Below are positions 13,361 through 20,595 of a stretch of DNA of 33,572 nucleotides, in pieces. The first letter of the stretch is position 1; each line of letters opens with the position of its first letter. The stretch comes from a virus. The stretch is taken from the IMG/VR virus record IMGVR_UViG_3300043595_000015, positions 1 to 33,572 of that record; one strand, written 5' to 3'. Both the position numbers and the translations under genes were made by a program. The notes under the pieces were generated by a model that had not been told where the DNA came from, made no database searches, and saw only the letters and a program-made list of their open reading frames with translations.

Positions 13361-13560
13361 TTCGGGCACGCATCATTTTCGCGAGGTGGTGAAAATGATT
13401 GCGTGCCCAGCAGGAGCAAGTCGCTAACCCCGCACACCAAACCGCCACCCTATGGTGGCCGGGCGGGAGGCGCACCCAACTGTTCGGGATTTCCGAATGG
13501 TTGGCCTCAAGACCTGTCCTTGACAGGCCGCCGGGGCTGATCTCCCGGCGCAGTCATTAG
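13361..13560 (+). ncRNA. Cluster of five hairpins: candidate structured RNA in the head-gene operon
   Basis: No gene is visible from 13330 to 13611, but the plus strand folds into consecutive stems. H1: 13364-13408, 9 bp plus 8 bp with a single bulged T and a 10-nt loop. H2: GCCACC-CTAT-GGTGGC at 13444-13459. H3: 13476-13504, 12 bp including tandem U-G/G-U pairs around a 5-nt loop. H4: CCTGTC-CTT-GACAGG at 13513-13527. H5: 13529-13550, 7 bp plus one G-U. CCTGC (13339-13343) and GCAGG (13410-13414) could enclose H1. Wobble pairs within stems favour an RNA rather than a DNA-site explanation. No known RNA family recognised; it could be a standalone phage RNA, a leader or a processing element. 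Confidence 0.5.
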
Positions 13561-13610
13561 CGTCACCATCGACAGCCATTAGTGTCATTTAGCGCACGGA
13601 TTAGCGTCAC
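13556..13610. repeat. Degenerate ATTAGCGTCAC repeats on an 11-bp period
   Basis: ATTAGCGTCAC occurs at 13556-13566 and 13600-13610, ATTAGTGTCAT at 13578-13588 and a degenerate TTAGCGCAC at 13589. The intact copies start exactly 22 bp apart, and the degenerate one falls midway between the last two, so the register is one helical turn. They end one base before the ATG at 13612, where no ribosome site is seen. They may be protein-binding sites or an upstream regulatory element. Confidence 0.45.
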
Positions 13611-13611
13611 A

Positions 13612-13953
13612 ATGCCCGTATCGTACACCGGCCTCGATCTCTCCTTCATGAAGGAAAACCCGCTGCCCAAGGACTGGGGCGGGCGCAAACAGGCCAGGCC
13701 GGACTTTTCCGTGCATGGCTCCGATCTGCCCAAACCCTACTTCATGGATGACATCAAGCCCTTCGTGAACGTCGCCAATTCCGAGCGCGCGCAAATCATC
13801 TCGTCGCGCTCCGAGCTTCGTAGCTTCGAGCGCTCCTTCAACTGCCATCAGGTCGGCAACGATTTCCCGGCCGGGACTGTGGCGGCGAAAAACGAAGCCA
13901 AGCTGGCTGAGCGGGAAAAGCGCGCTGCTGGCGTCGAGAGCGGCTGGGCTTAG
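13612..13953 (+). CDS. Conserved phage head-region protein
   Basis: 113 residues starting MPVSYTGLDLSFMKEN. The stretch DIKPFVNVANSERAQIISSR then SELRSFERSFNCHQVGND resembles a protein often found between portal and scaffold genes, with the pattern DIKPY...I-x-SRS-x-H/L-R-x-x-L...VGND. Its function is not known to me. The frame is open back to a GTG at 13582, but that lies inside the 11-bp repeats; the ATG at 13612 is chosen although it lacks a Shine-Dalgarno sequence. Confidence 0.65.
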   Translation: MPVSYTGLDLSFMKENPLPKDWGGRKQARPDFSVHGSDLPKPYFMDDIKPFVNVANSERAQIISSRSELRSFERSFNCHQVGNDFPAGTVAAKNEAKLAEREKRAAGVESGWA

Positions 13954-13998
13954 CCGTCCTCACAATTTCATAGCAACCGTTACAATCAGGACACCCAC

Positions 13999-15207
13999 AT
14001 GGACGGTGATCGCAGTCCCACGGACTCTGCGGCCGGCGAACGCATTGACCGCGCCGTCGTCGCTTCCGCCTCAAGCAGAAGCTCGGCAATCGACGCAGCT
14101 TTTTCAGCATTCCCCGAATTCGGTGACGATGCTCCTCCCGCCAGCGCGGCGGAGCATTACGCCGAAAAGCCCTCTGCTGACGAGCAGACGGCTGAGCCGG
14201 GCAAGGTTGCCGCGGCCGCCCCTGAACAGGGCGCCGAGACGCCTCCCCCGGACGATAACACACCGGCTCCCGAAGGCCAGCAGGGCCAACCGACGTCGAA
14301 AGACGCATTGGACGCGCCCAAGCATTGGCCCCTGGACCGGCGCACCCAGTTTGCCTCCCTGCCCGATGACGCCAAGCGCATCATCCTGGAGCGGAACAAG
14401 GAGGCCAATGTCGCCGTAACCCGCGCGCAGCAGGAATCGGCGCAATACCGCAAGCATCACGAGGCTGTCACCAGCCTGTTTTCCGACGATCACCGGCGCG
14501 AGATGCAGTCGGCTAACCTGGATGAGATTGGCGCGGTGCGCTATCTCGTCCAGCAGCACGACGCGCTCAACCGCGATCCTGTCGGCTTCCTCAAGGCCGT
14601 CATCGCCCAGACGGGCGTCAAGCCGGAGCAACTGTTCGGGCCGCAAGCCCCAGGACAACAGCCCCAGCCCGGCGCCCAGCCTCCGACCGAGGCGGAATGG
14701 GAAGACCCGGCCGTTGCCACATTGCGTCAGCAGCTCGCCAAGCTTGAGCAGGCGGAGACTTCCCGCCAGCGCCAGGCGCAGGAGCACAGCCGCAACGAGC
14801 AGCAGCGCTTCAATCATTGGTTCGGCGAACAATGCAATGCATTCGAAACCGCCATCGATGACGAAGGCAACCCGAAATACCCGCATCTTGCGGCGGTCAT
14901 GGATGACGTGATCCGTCTCGTCAAAACCGACCCTGCCGCCAGTGGCATTCTGCTCTCCAGGCCCCATGAGGCGCTGGAGAGAGCCTACACCCAGGCCCTT
15001 TATCTCAATCCCGAAATTCGCCAGCAGATCATCGACGCGGACTATGAGCGTCGCCAGAGCGCGGCGGACGCGCAACACGCGGTGAGAAAGGCTCAGGCCG
15101 CAGCCACCCGGAAAGGCTCCCCAGGAGCCTCGGGGCAGGCGCAGGCCAGCCGGCATATGTCACGCGACGAAGCGATCGCCAAGGCGATGCGGGAGGCGGG
15201 CCTATGA
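13999..15207 (+). CDS. Scaffolding protein (probable)
   Basis: 402 residues, acidic and Gln/Ala/Glu-rich. Disordered N-terminal ~95 residues (PAPEGQQGQPTSKD), then KHWPLDRRTQFASLPDDAKR, a helical VAVTRAQQESAQYRKHHEAV and a long central coiled coil (LRQQLAKLEQAETSRQRQAQ). The C-terminus has an Arg/Ala-rich helix and a final MSRDEAIAKAMREAGL, which could contact the coat. Composition, length and place directly before the major capsid gene are those of P22-type scaffolds that guide procapsid assembly and then leave. AGGA lies 9 nt before the ATG. Confidence 0.8.
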   Translation: MDGDRSPTDSAAGERIDRAVVASASSRSSAIDAAFSAFPEFGDDAPPASAAEHYAEKPSADEQTAEPGKVAAAAPEQGAETPPPDDNTPAPEGQQGQPTSKDALDAPKHWPLDRRTQFASLPDDAKRIILERNKEANVAVTRAQQESAQYRKHHEAVTSLFSDDHRREMQSANLDEIGAVRYLVQQHDALNRDPVGFLKAVIAQTGVKPEQLFGPQAPGQQPQPGAQPPTEAEWEDPAVATLRQQLAKLEQAETSRQRQAQEHSRNEQQRFNHWFGEQCNAFETAIDDEGNPKYPHLAAVMDDVIRLVKTDPAASGILLSRPHEALERAYTQALYLNPEIRQQIIDADYERRQSAADAQHAVRKAQAAATRKGSPGASGQAQASRHMSRDEAIAKAMREAGL

Positions 15208-15234
15208 CCCAACTCCTGTTAGGAAGCCCCACCT

Positions 15235-16200
15235 ATGGGTACACCCAACAGCACCTATACCCAGGTGCTAACGGCGTCGATTGCCAATTACTCATCGACG
15301 CTGGAGGACAACATCACGGGCAACAATGCCCTGCTGATGTTCCTCAAGAAGAAAGGCAACACCAAACCGGCTGACGGCGGCGCGGAAATCCTGGAAAACA
15401 TCTTGTTCGCGGAAGCGGCGGCCGGCGGATGGTATTCGGGCTCCGAAGTGCTCTCGACATCCGACAGCGATGTGATGACCTCGGCGAATTTCGCCTGGAA
15501 ACAGCATTACGCGCTGATCACCATGAGCGGCCTGGAGATTACCCAGAACAAGGGTAAGGCCAAGATGCATTCGCTGATCGACGGCAAGCTTGCCGCGGCG
15601 GATGCGAGGATGCAGAACGGCATCGGCGCTTCGCTGGCTTACTCGAACACCGAGTTCTCCGGCAAGGCGATCGGCGGCATGCAGCATCTGATCGCCGACA
15701 GCCCGGCGACGGGCACGGTGGGCGGCATTGTCGCATCCGACGCGGCCAACGCTTGGTGGCGGAACTATGCGTTCGGCTATGGCGCTAATTCGCTGACGGC
15801 CAGCTCCACCACCGTCCTGACCGCGCTGAACACCTCGTTCCTCAACACCAATCGGGGAACGGAAAAGGTGGACCTGGTCCTCGGCGGCTCGACCTATTTC
15901 GGCCATTTCGAGGGTGCGCTGCAGGCCAACCAGCGCTTCATGGATGCCGAACTCGGCAAGGCGGGCTTCGAGGCCTATCGCTACAAGACGGCGATGGTCA
16001 TGCACGACCCGAACTTCTCGGCGACGCGCATGTACGGGATCAACACCAGCACGGTGTCGTTCCGTCCCGACCCTGATCGCAACTTCACGCAGGGCGACAA
16101 GGTCAAGCCGGTCAATCAGGACATGTTCGCGGTGCCGATGTGGTTCACGGGCAACCTGACCATCCGGTCGCGCCGGCGCAACTTCGTCATCATCGCCTAA
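15235..16200 (+). CDS. Major capsid protein
   Basis: 321 residues starting MGTPNSTYTQVLTASIANYS. Features fit the HK97-fold coat proteins of short-tailed phages: LEDNITGNNALLMFLKKKGN, a glycine-rich WYSGSEVLSTSDSDVMTSAN loop, FAWKQHYALITMSGLEITQN leading into a long helix, a central LVLGGSTYFGHFEGALQANQ, and MFAVPMWFTGNLTIRSRRRN near the end. Located between scaffold and probable decoration protein. It builds the icosahedral shell. Confidence 0.87.
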   Translation: MGTPNSTYTQVLTASIANYSSTLEDNITGNNALLMFLKKKGNTKPADGGAEILENILFAEAAAGGWYSGSEVLSTSDSDVMTSANFAWKQHYALITMSGLEITQNKGKAKMHSLIDGKLAAADARMQNGIGASLAYSNTEFSGKAIGGMQHLIADSPATGTVGGIVASDAANAWWRNYAFGYGANSLTASSTTVLTALNTSFLNTNRGTEKVDLVLGGSTYFGHFEGALQANQRFMDAELGKAGFEAYRYKTAMVMHDPNFSATRMYGINTSTVSFRPDPDRNFTQGDKVKPVNQDMFAVPMWFTGNLTIRSRRRNFVIIA

Positions 16201-16224
16201 GCGCCGGGAAAGGGAAAACAAACC

Positions 16225-16719
16225 ATGGCTTACACTATCGTTGACCCGATCCTCGGCACGCAGCCGATCTCGGAGACTTCCACGACCAAGCGGCATCCGC
16301 TTGGAACCGTGGTCCGGGCGCATGACCCCGATTTCGGCGAAAGCGCGTTCATCTATGTGCAGGCGTCGAATTCGAGCGCGCAGTATGACGCTGTCGCGGT
16401 CAAGGCCGGTTACAAGACCGCTCCGCTGACAATCACCAATGGCAAGCTCGGGATCGAGCTGGCTTTCTCCCAGCTCGCGGTCGGCACCAAGGGCGACTAC
16501 TACTGGGCGATCCAGGGCGGGCGGCCGATGGTGCGCCTGGCTCTTGCCACGCAACCGAACGTGCCGCTGTTCGCCACCGCGACCGGCGGCGTCCTGGATG
16601 ACGCATCGTCCTCGGTTGTGATCCAGGGCATCCAGGCCGAAACCCAGGTCACGAACAGCGCTGGTCCTGCGACCTGCGTCGTGCGCTTCCCGACCGCTCA
16701 CCACGAGCCTCCCGGCTAA
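16225..16719 (+). CDS. Probable capsid decoration/head protein
   Basis: 164 residues, mostly beta, starting MAYTIVDPILGTQPISETST. It contains a FIYVQASNSSAQYDAVAVKA segment, GTKGDYYWAIQGGRPMVRLA and a C-terminal TCVVRFPTAHHEPPG. A protein of this size and pattern usually follows the coat gene in related phages, and I read it as a shell decoration or stabilising protein. GGGAAAGGGA precedes the ATG. A perfect 28-bp palindrome closes the unit. Confidence 0.65.
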   Translation: MAYTIVDPILGTQPISETSTTKRHPLGTVVRAHDPDFGESAFIYVQASNSSAQYDAVAVKAGYKTAPLTITNGKLGIELAFSQLAVGTKGDYYWAIQGGRPMVRLALATQPNVPLFATATGGVLDDASSSVVIQGIQAETQVTNSAGPATCVVRFPTAHHEPPG

Positions 16720-16735
16720 TCACAGCACTCAACCA

Positions 16736-16763
16736 GCAGAGGCGACAACGTTGTCGCCTCTGC
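16736..16763. terminator. Perfect 28-bp palindrome at the end of the head genes
   Basis: The arms GCAGAGGCGACA (16736-16747) and TGTCGCCTCTGC (16752-16763) flank ACGT, and the whole 28 bp is self-complementary. There is no T-run on either side, so it may be a factor-assisted terminator, an mRNA-stabilising 3' stem for abundant coat transcripts, or a protein site. Confidence 0.45.
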
Positions 16764-16788
16764 ATTCTCACAATCATCATGGGGAACC

Positions 16789-18162
16789 ATGCAGCTACAG
16801 ACGATCACCGAAGACTATGCGCTGCTTAACCGCGAGATGCATGAGATCAGGGACGATTACGGCGTCGGCGGCTGGCGGCATGCGCAGAAGGTTCTCGACC
16901 TGCTCGAAGAGCTGGAATGCGCCACTGTGCTGGACTGGGGCTGCGGCAAGGGCGCACTAAAGCAGGCGCTCGGCAACCCGGATTGGGTAAGCGAATATGA
17001 CCCCGCCATTCCAGGTAAGGAACAGCGGCCGGCGATGGCCGATCTCCTGGTCTGCACCGATGTCCTGGAACATATCGAACCGGACCTGATCGATAATGTG
17101 CTGACCGAGATCGTGCGGCTGAGCGCCAAGGCGGCGTTCCTGGTCATCGCCACGCGCCCCGCCCGCAAGACACTCCCGGACGGCACCAACACCCATAAGA
17201 TTATCGAAAGCGCGGAGTGGTGGCAGGCCAAGCTTGCCGAGAAGTTCTTCATCCTGAGCGTCGAGGCCGGAAACGGCCATGTCGTGGCTCTCGTCACGCC
17301 CGTGCGCCCGGTGAAGGAAATCCAGGGCAAATCGGCCGTGTCGAACACCATCCGCCTGGAGAATGCGGTGCGCAATTGCGCTATCGTCAAGGACCGCGTG
17401 CTCGACGGCGACATGCTGTCGCGCCATGACGGGCGCATCTGCATCGTCGGTTACGGCCCCACCTTGCACGAGACCTGGCGCTATCTGAATGTTGAGCGGC
17501 GCGCTTTCGGCGCAAAGATCGTCTCGGTTTCCGGCGCGCACGATTTCCTGATCGAGCGCGGTATCGTTCCCGACTTCCACGTCGATGTAGACCCGCGCGA
17601 GCACAAGGCGTTCTTCACGCGCACGCCGCGCTCCCAGATCCAGTATTGGATCGCTTCGTGCTGCCATCCGGTTCTGATCGACAACCTCCTTGCACATGGC
17701 GCGAAGCTCGCGCTCTGGCATCTGCTGAACAGCGATGAGGACATGCAGATCAGCGCTCCCGATGGCCCCGACCCGGGAAGCCTGCTCGTGTGCGGCGGCA
17801 GCGGTGTCGGCGCCCGCGCCATCCACCTGTTCTATGCGCTTGGATACCGCACCTTTTCGCTTTACGGCATGGACTGCTCATTTGCGGCGTCCGGGGAACA
17901 GCACGCCGGCGCGCATTCCGGCAAGGCGCAGAAGGAATGGAATGTGCGCGTTGGTGAGCGCTGGTTCCGTTCATCCGCCACGCAGGTCTACATGGCGCGC
18001 TCGATAATGGCCTCATGCGCCATGCTGGAACGGCTGAGCGTGGAAGCGGGGGAACCGTGCATCGAAGGCGCGCCTGATCACGTTGAGTTCTTCATGCATG
18101 GCGACGGCCTGCTCCAGACGATGGTCGCCGAGGGCAACAAAACCGAGGCGCAAGCCGCATGA
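16789..18162 (+). CDS. Fusion protein: SAM methyltransferase domain plus MptE-like (DUF115) domain
   Basis: 457 residues. Residues ~46-130 are a class I methyltransferase: motif I VLDWGCGKGALKQAL (47-61), then LLVCTDVLEHIEP (86-98). Residues ~213-400 resemble the 6-hydroxymethylpterin pyrophosphokinase MptE-like/DUF115 family, with GRICIVGYGPTLHE (215-228), IVSVSGAHDFLIERGIVPDF, then HVDVDPREH, a central CGGSGVGARAIHLFYALGYR and YGMDCSFAASGEQHAGAH. In bacteria this family also covers Maf-like proteins linked to nonulosonic acid transfer onto flagellin. It is coupled (ATGA) to a glycosyltransferase gene, so I infer a surface or virion glycan modification cassette. The chemistry cannot be fixed from sequence. 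Confidence 0.72.
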   Translation: MQLQTITEDYALLNREMHEIRDDYGVGGWRHAQKVLDLLEELECATVLDWGCGKGALKQALGNPDWVSEYDPAIPGKEQRPAMADLLVCTDVLEHIEPDLIDNVLTEIVRLSAKAAFLVIATRPARKTLPDGTNTHKIIESAEWWQAKLAEKFFILSVEAGNGHVVALVTPVRPVKEIQGKSAVSNTIRLENAVRNCAIVKDRVLDGDMLSRHDGRICIVGYGPTLHETWRYLNVERRAFGAKIVSVSGAHDFLIERGIVPDFHVDVDPREHKAFFTRTPRSQIQYWIASCCHPVLIDNLLAHGAKLALWHLLNSDEDMQISAPDGPDPGSLLVCGGSGVGARAIHLFYALGYRTFSLYGMDCSFAASGEQHAGAHSGKAQKEWNVRVGERWFRSSATQVYMARSIMASCAMLERLSVEAGEPCIEGAPDHVEFFMHGDGLLQTMVAEGNKTEAQAA

Positions 18163-18872
18163 TGAAAAGCATCTGGATCGGCTTCGACCCACGCGAGGCT
18201 GCGGCCTTTGCCGTCGCGCGCAAGACCACCAAACACCACACGGTTCGCCATATCGGGGTGAACGCCATCGTGCTCGACGAAATGCGAGAGCGCGGACTCT
18301 ACACCCGGCCGACCTCGCGCCGGGACGGCAAGCTTTGGGATGACATATCCGAAGCGCCCATGGCGACCGAGTTCGCGATCGCACGTTTCCTGGCCCCGCA
18401 TCTGGCCGGCGAGGGCCTGGCGCTGTTCATGGACTGCGATGTCATGGTGCGCTCCTCGCTCGCGCCGCTGTTCGAATATGCGCGCGCACACCGGGAATTC
18501 GCGGTGCTGTGCGTGCAGCACGATCACCAGCCGCCCGAAGGCGTCAAGATGGATGGTCAGGTGCAGACGCGCTACCAGCGCAAGAACTGGTCGAGCGTCA
18601 TGCTGTTCAACTGCGAGCACCCCGCGAACAAGCGGCTGACAGTCGAGATGATCAACACCGTCCCCGGCCGCGATCTCCACCGCTTCTGCTGGCTGGAGGA
18701 TCACGAGATCGGCGCCATCTCGCCGGAATGGAACTATCTCGTCGGGCACACTCAGACTGAGAACACCCCGGCGATCGTGCATTTCACCGACGGTATCCCC
18801 AGCATGCCCGGCTATGAGGACGCGCCCTTCGCGGACGAATGGCGCGCGCAGCTTGCTGCATGGGCACGATAA
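18159..18872 (+). CDS. GT8-like glycosyltransferase
   Basis: 237 residues. N-terminal IWIGFDPREAAAFAVA is the usual first strand of phage and LPS-type nucleotide-sugar transferases. ALFMDCDVMV (88-97) contains the metal-binding D92-x-D94. MLFNCEHP and EDHEIGAISPEWNYLVG follow in the order expected for GT8 folds, and AIVHFTDGIPSMPGY is the C-terminal His motif. It overlaps the upstream fusion gene (ATGA), so both products probably act on one pathway. Likely targets are virion proteins or host envelope glycan; phage DNA cannot be excluded. Confidence 0.75.
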   Translation: MMKSIWIGFDPREAAAFAVARKTTKHHTVRHIGVNAIVLDEMRERGLYTRPTSRRDGKLWDDISEAPMATEFAIARFLAPHLAGEGLALFMDCDVMVRSSLAPLFEYARAHREFAVLCVQHDHQPPEGVKMDGQVQTRYQRKNWSSVMLFNCEHPANKRLTVEMINTVPGRDLHRFCWLEDHEIGAISPEWNYLVGHTQTENTPAIVHFTDGIPSMPGYEDAPFADEWRAQLAAWAR

Positions 18873-18894
18873 GCCCCAGACGAAAGACAACGCC

Positions 18895-19224
18895 ATGACC
18901 AGCCCGATTTCCCCCCTTTCCGCTGTCGGCATCGGCCATGCCGCACAGACCGCCGCCGGCACGACCTCGGCAACCGCCGCGCTCGTGCTCGCCGATCATG
19001 TGTGGGTGGCGAGTGTCGCCGCCGGGGCGGGTGTCAGGCTGAAGGAAGCCGATAGAGGCCTCATCACAGTCACCAATGCCGACCCCGCCAATGCCCTCAA
19101 GGTCTATCCGCCGAGCGGGGCCTCCCTGAACGGGCTGGCGGCCGACCTCGCCTTGCTCCTGCCGCCGCAGCGCTCGGCGCTGTTCGTCCACGTGGACGCG
19201 ACCAAAGTCACCGCCATTTTCTAA
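18895..19224 (+). CDS. Hypothetical small virion protein
   Basis: 109 residues starting MTSPISPLSAVGIGHAAQTA. The sequence is Ala/Gly-rich, beta-like (HVWVASVAAGAGVRL, GLITVTNADPANALKVYPPS) and ends TKVTAIF. The layout resembles small virion beta proteins, including the tandem pair at 11650-12254, though identity is not obvious. The start at 18895 is chosen because the longer frame would run back into the glycosyltransferase gene. Confidence 0.6.
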   Translation: MTSPISPLSAVGIGHAAQTAAGTTSATAALVLADHVWVASVAAGAGVRLKEADRGLITVTNADPANALKVYPPSGASLNGLAADLALLLPPQRSALFVHVDATKVTAIF

Positions 19225-19236
19225 GGGAAATCCCCC

Positions 19237-19893
19237 ATGAACCAGCTTACCGAAGCCCTCCAGTCCCTCATGAACCAGAACCAGGGCAGCGTCCTGGACG
19301 TTCCCCATCCCGCGGACTTTGCCAATGTGCAGATCAAGGAGCTGACCGCCTGGCATGACAGCGCCCTGAAAAACGATTGGCACCGCGAAGAGGACGGCGA
19401 CTGGAACAAGACCGTGGTCAAGGGGCGGCTCGCCGAGGTGACCAATCTCGACGCGTACGGCGAACCGCTCGGCGCGCCGCAGATCATCCTGCAGCACAAA
19501 TACGGACACCCCACCCGCCAGTCGAAGGATGTCTCCACCACTAACGTGCAGCCGCACGAGGTGCGCAAGATGAAGGAGCGTTTCCCGACAGCGTTCCAGG
19601 AATATGAGATGAAGCTGGCGCGCGAGCGCGCCGAGATCCCGCTGGTGCTGCTCGACAACGTGCCGCCGGACGTTATCGCGATGATCGGCACCATGGGCGT
19701 GCGCACCGTGCGCGAATTCGCCGTGTTCGACGACGCGAAGGTCGAGGAGCTGCTGAAGCGGCTGCACGCTCACCAGATGGTGCAGCGGGCGGGCTACGTG
19801 CCGGAATATCTCGCCCGGGCGCGGGAGATGATCGGCCATGTGCCGCCGGATGCGGTGGAAGCCCCGGCGCGGCCGAAGCGGCAGGCGGCGTAA
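19237..19893 (+). CDS. Hypothetical tail/head-region protein
   Basis: 218 residues starting MNQLTEALQSLMNQNQGSVL. It contains VQIKELTAWHDSALKNDWHR, a TRQSKDVSTTNVQPHEVRKM segment, then KERFPTAFQEYEMKLARERA, a short VPPDVIAMIGTMGVRTVREF that recalls a helix-hairpin-helix-like unit, and a Pro/Arg/Lys-rich tail. No family recognised with confidence. Position before the tail adaptor suggests a virion or assembly role. Confidence 0.65.
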   Translation: MNQLTEALQSLMNQNQGSVLDVPHPADFANVQIKELTAWHDSALKNDWHREEDGDWNKTVVKGRLAEVTNLDAYGEPLGAPQIILQHKYGHPTRQSKDVSTTNVQPHEVRKMKERFPTAFQEYEMKLARERAEIPLVLLDNVPPDVIAMIGTMGVRTVREFAVFDDAKVEELLKRLHAHQMVQRAGYVPEYLARAREMIGHVPPDAVEAPARPKRQAA

Positions 19894-19899
19894 GGGCCG

Positions 19900-20595
19900 A
19901 TGGCAACGCTTCTTGAGCTATGCACCGACGCCCTTGAAGGCGTCGATGGCTTCAATGTGCCCTCCACGATCATAGGCAATGACGACGGCACTGCCACGCT
20001 GCTCAAGAACCTCGCCACCCAGGTTGGCCGCGAGCTGGTGCGCGAGGTGAGATGGCAGGCGCTGAAGACGGCCTATTCCTTCGCCACGGTGCCCGCCACC
20101 TCCGCCTACAGCCTCCCGCCGGATTTCCAGCGCTTCGCCAATCTCACCTTCTGGAACACCTCGGAAAATCAGCCGCTGATCGGGCCGTTGAACGGTATCG
20201 ACTGGGCCGCGCTGACCCGGGGGCTAACGGTGCTCGGCATCCGCTACGCCTTCCACGTGGCCGGCGGCTATCTGAACATGACGCCGACGCCGACCGATGT
20301 GCAAAACATCGGCTATGACTATTACAGCCGGTATTTCTCCATGACGGGCGCGGGCGTGGCGCAGGAGAATTGGGGGGCGGACGGCGATCTCTGGCGGCTT
20401 GATCCCGATCTTGCCGTGCTCGGTGTGCGGTATCGGTTCAAGGCCCGCAAAGGCCTGCCGTTCGCCGAGGAAAAGGCCGATTACGCCGCGGCGGTCGCGG
20501 CGCTACAGTTCGATGACACGCCTAAGCCGCTGATCGATGTCAGCGGCGTGCCGCGGGTTCGCTATACCGGCATCCCCGACGGGAACTGGGGTTGA
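19900..20595 (+). CDS. Head-tail adaptor (P22 gp4 / T7 gp11-like)
   Basis: 231 residues. N-terminal MATLLELCTDALEGVDGF, a helix bundle with ATQVGRELVREVRWQALKTA, then YSLPPDFQRFANLTFWN, GIRYAFHVAGGYLNMTPTPT and a C-terminal helical stretch. This is the recognisable order of the adaptor that binds beneath the portal in short-tailed phages, especially the YSLP-x-DF-x-R hallmark. It is followed directly by the nozzle gene (TTGATG overlap), as expected. Confidence 0.78.
   Translation: MATLLELCTDALEGVDGFNVPSTIIGNDDGTATLLKNLATQVGRELVREVRWQALKTAYSFATVPATSAYSLPPDFQRFANLTFWNTSENQPLIGPLNGIDWAALTRGLTVLGIRYAFHVAGGYLNMTPTPTDVQNIGYDYYSRYFSMTGAGVAQENWGADGDLWRLDPDLAVLGVRYRFKARKGLPFAEEKADYAAAVAALQFDDTPKPLIDVSGVPRVRYTGIPDGNWG

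Noticed and set aside
13364-13408. H1 hairpin as an insertion-sequence end or simple terminator
   Set aside because: No transposase, no matching opposite end, no target duplication noticed, and no T-run follows; it fits better with the adjoining hairpins.
15292-16704. 470-codon minus-strand frame opposite the capsid genes
   Set aside because: Arg/His-rich shadow typical of GC-rich antisense frames; spans two real genes and their gap.
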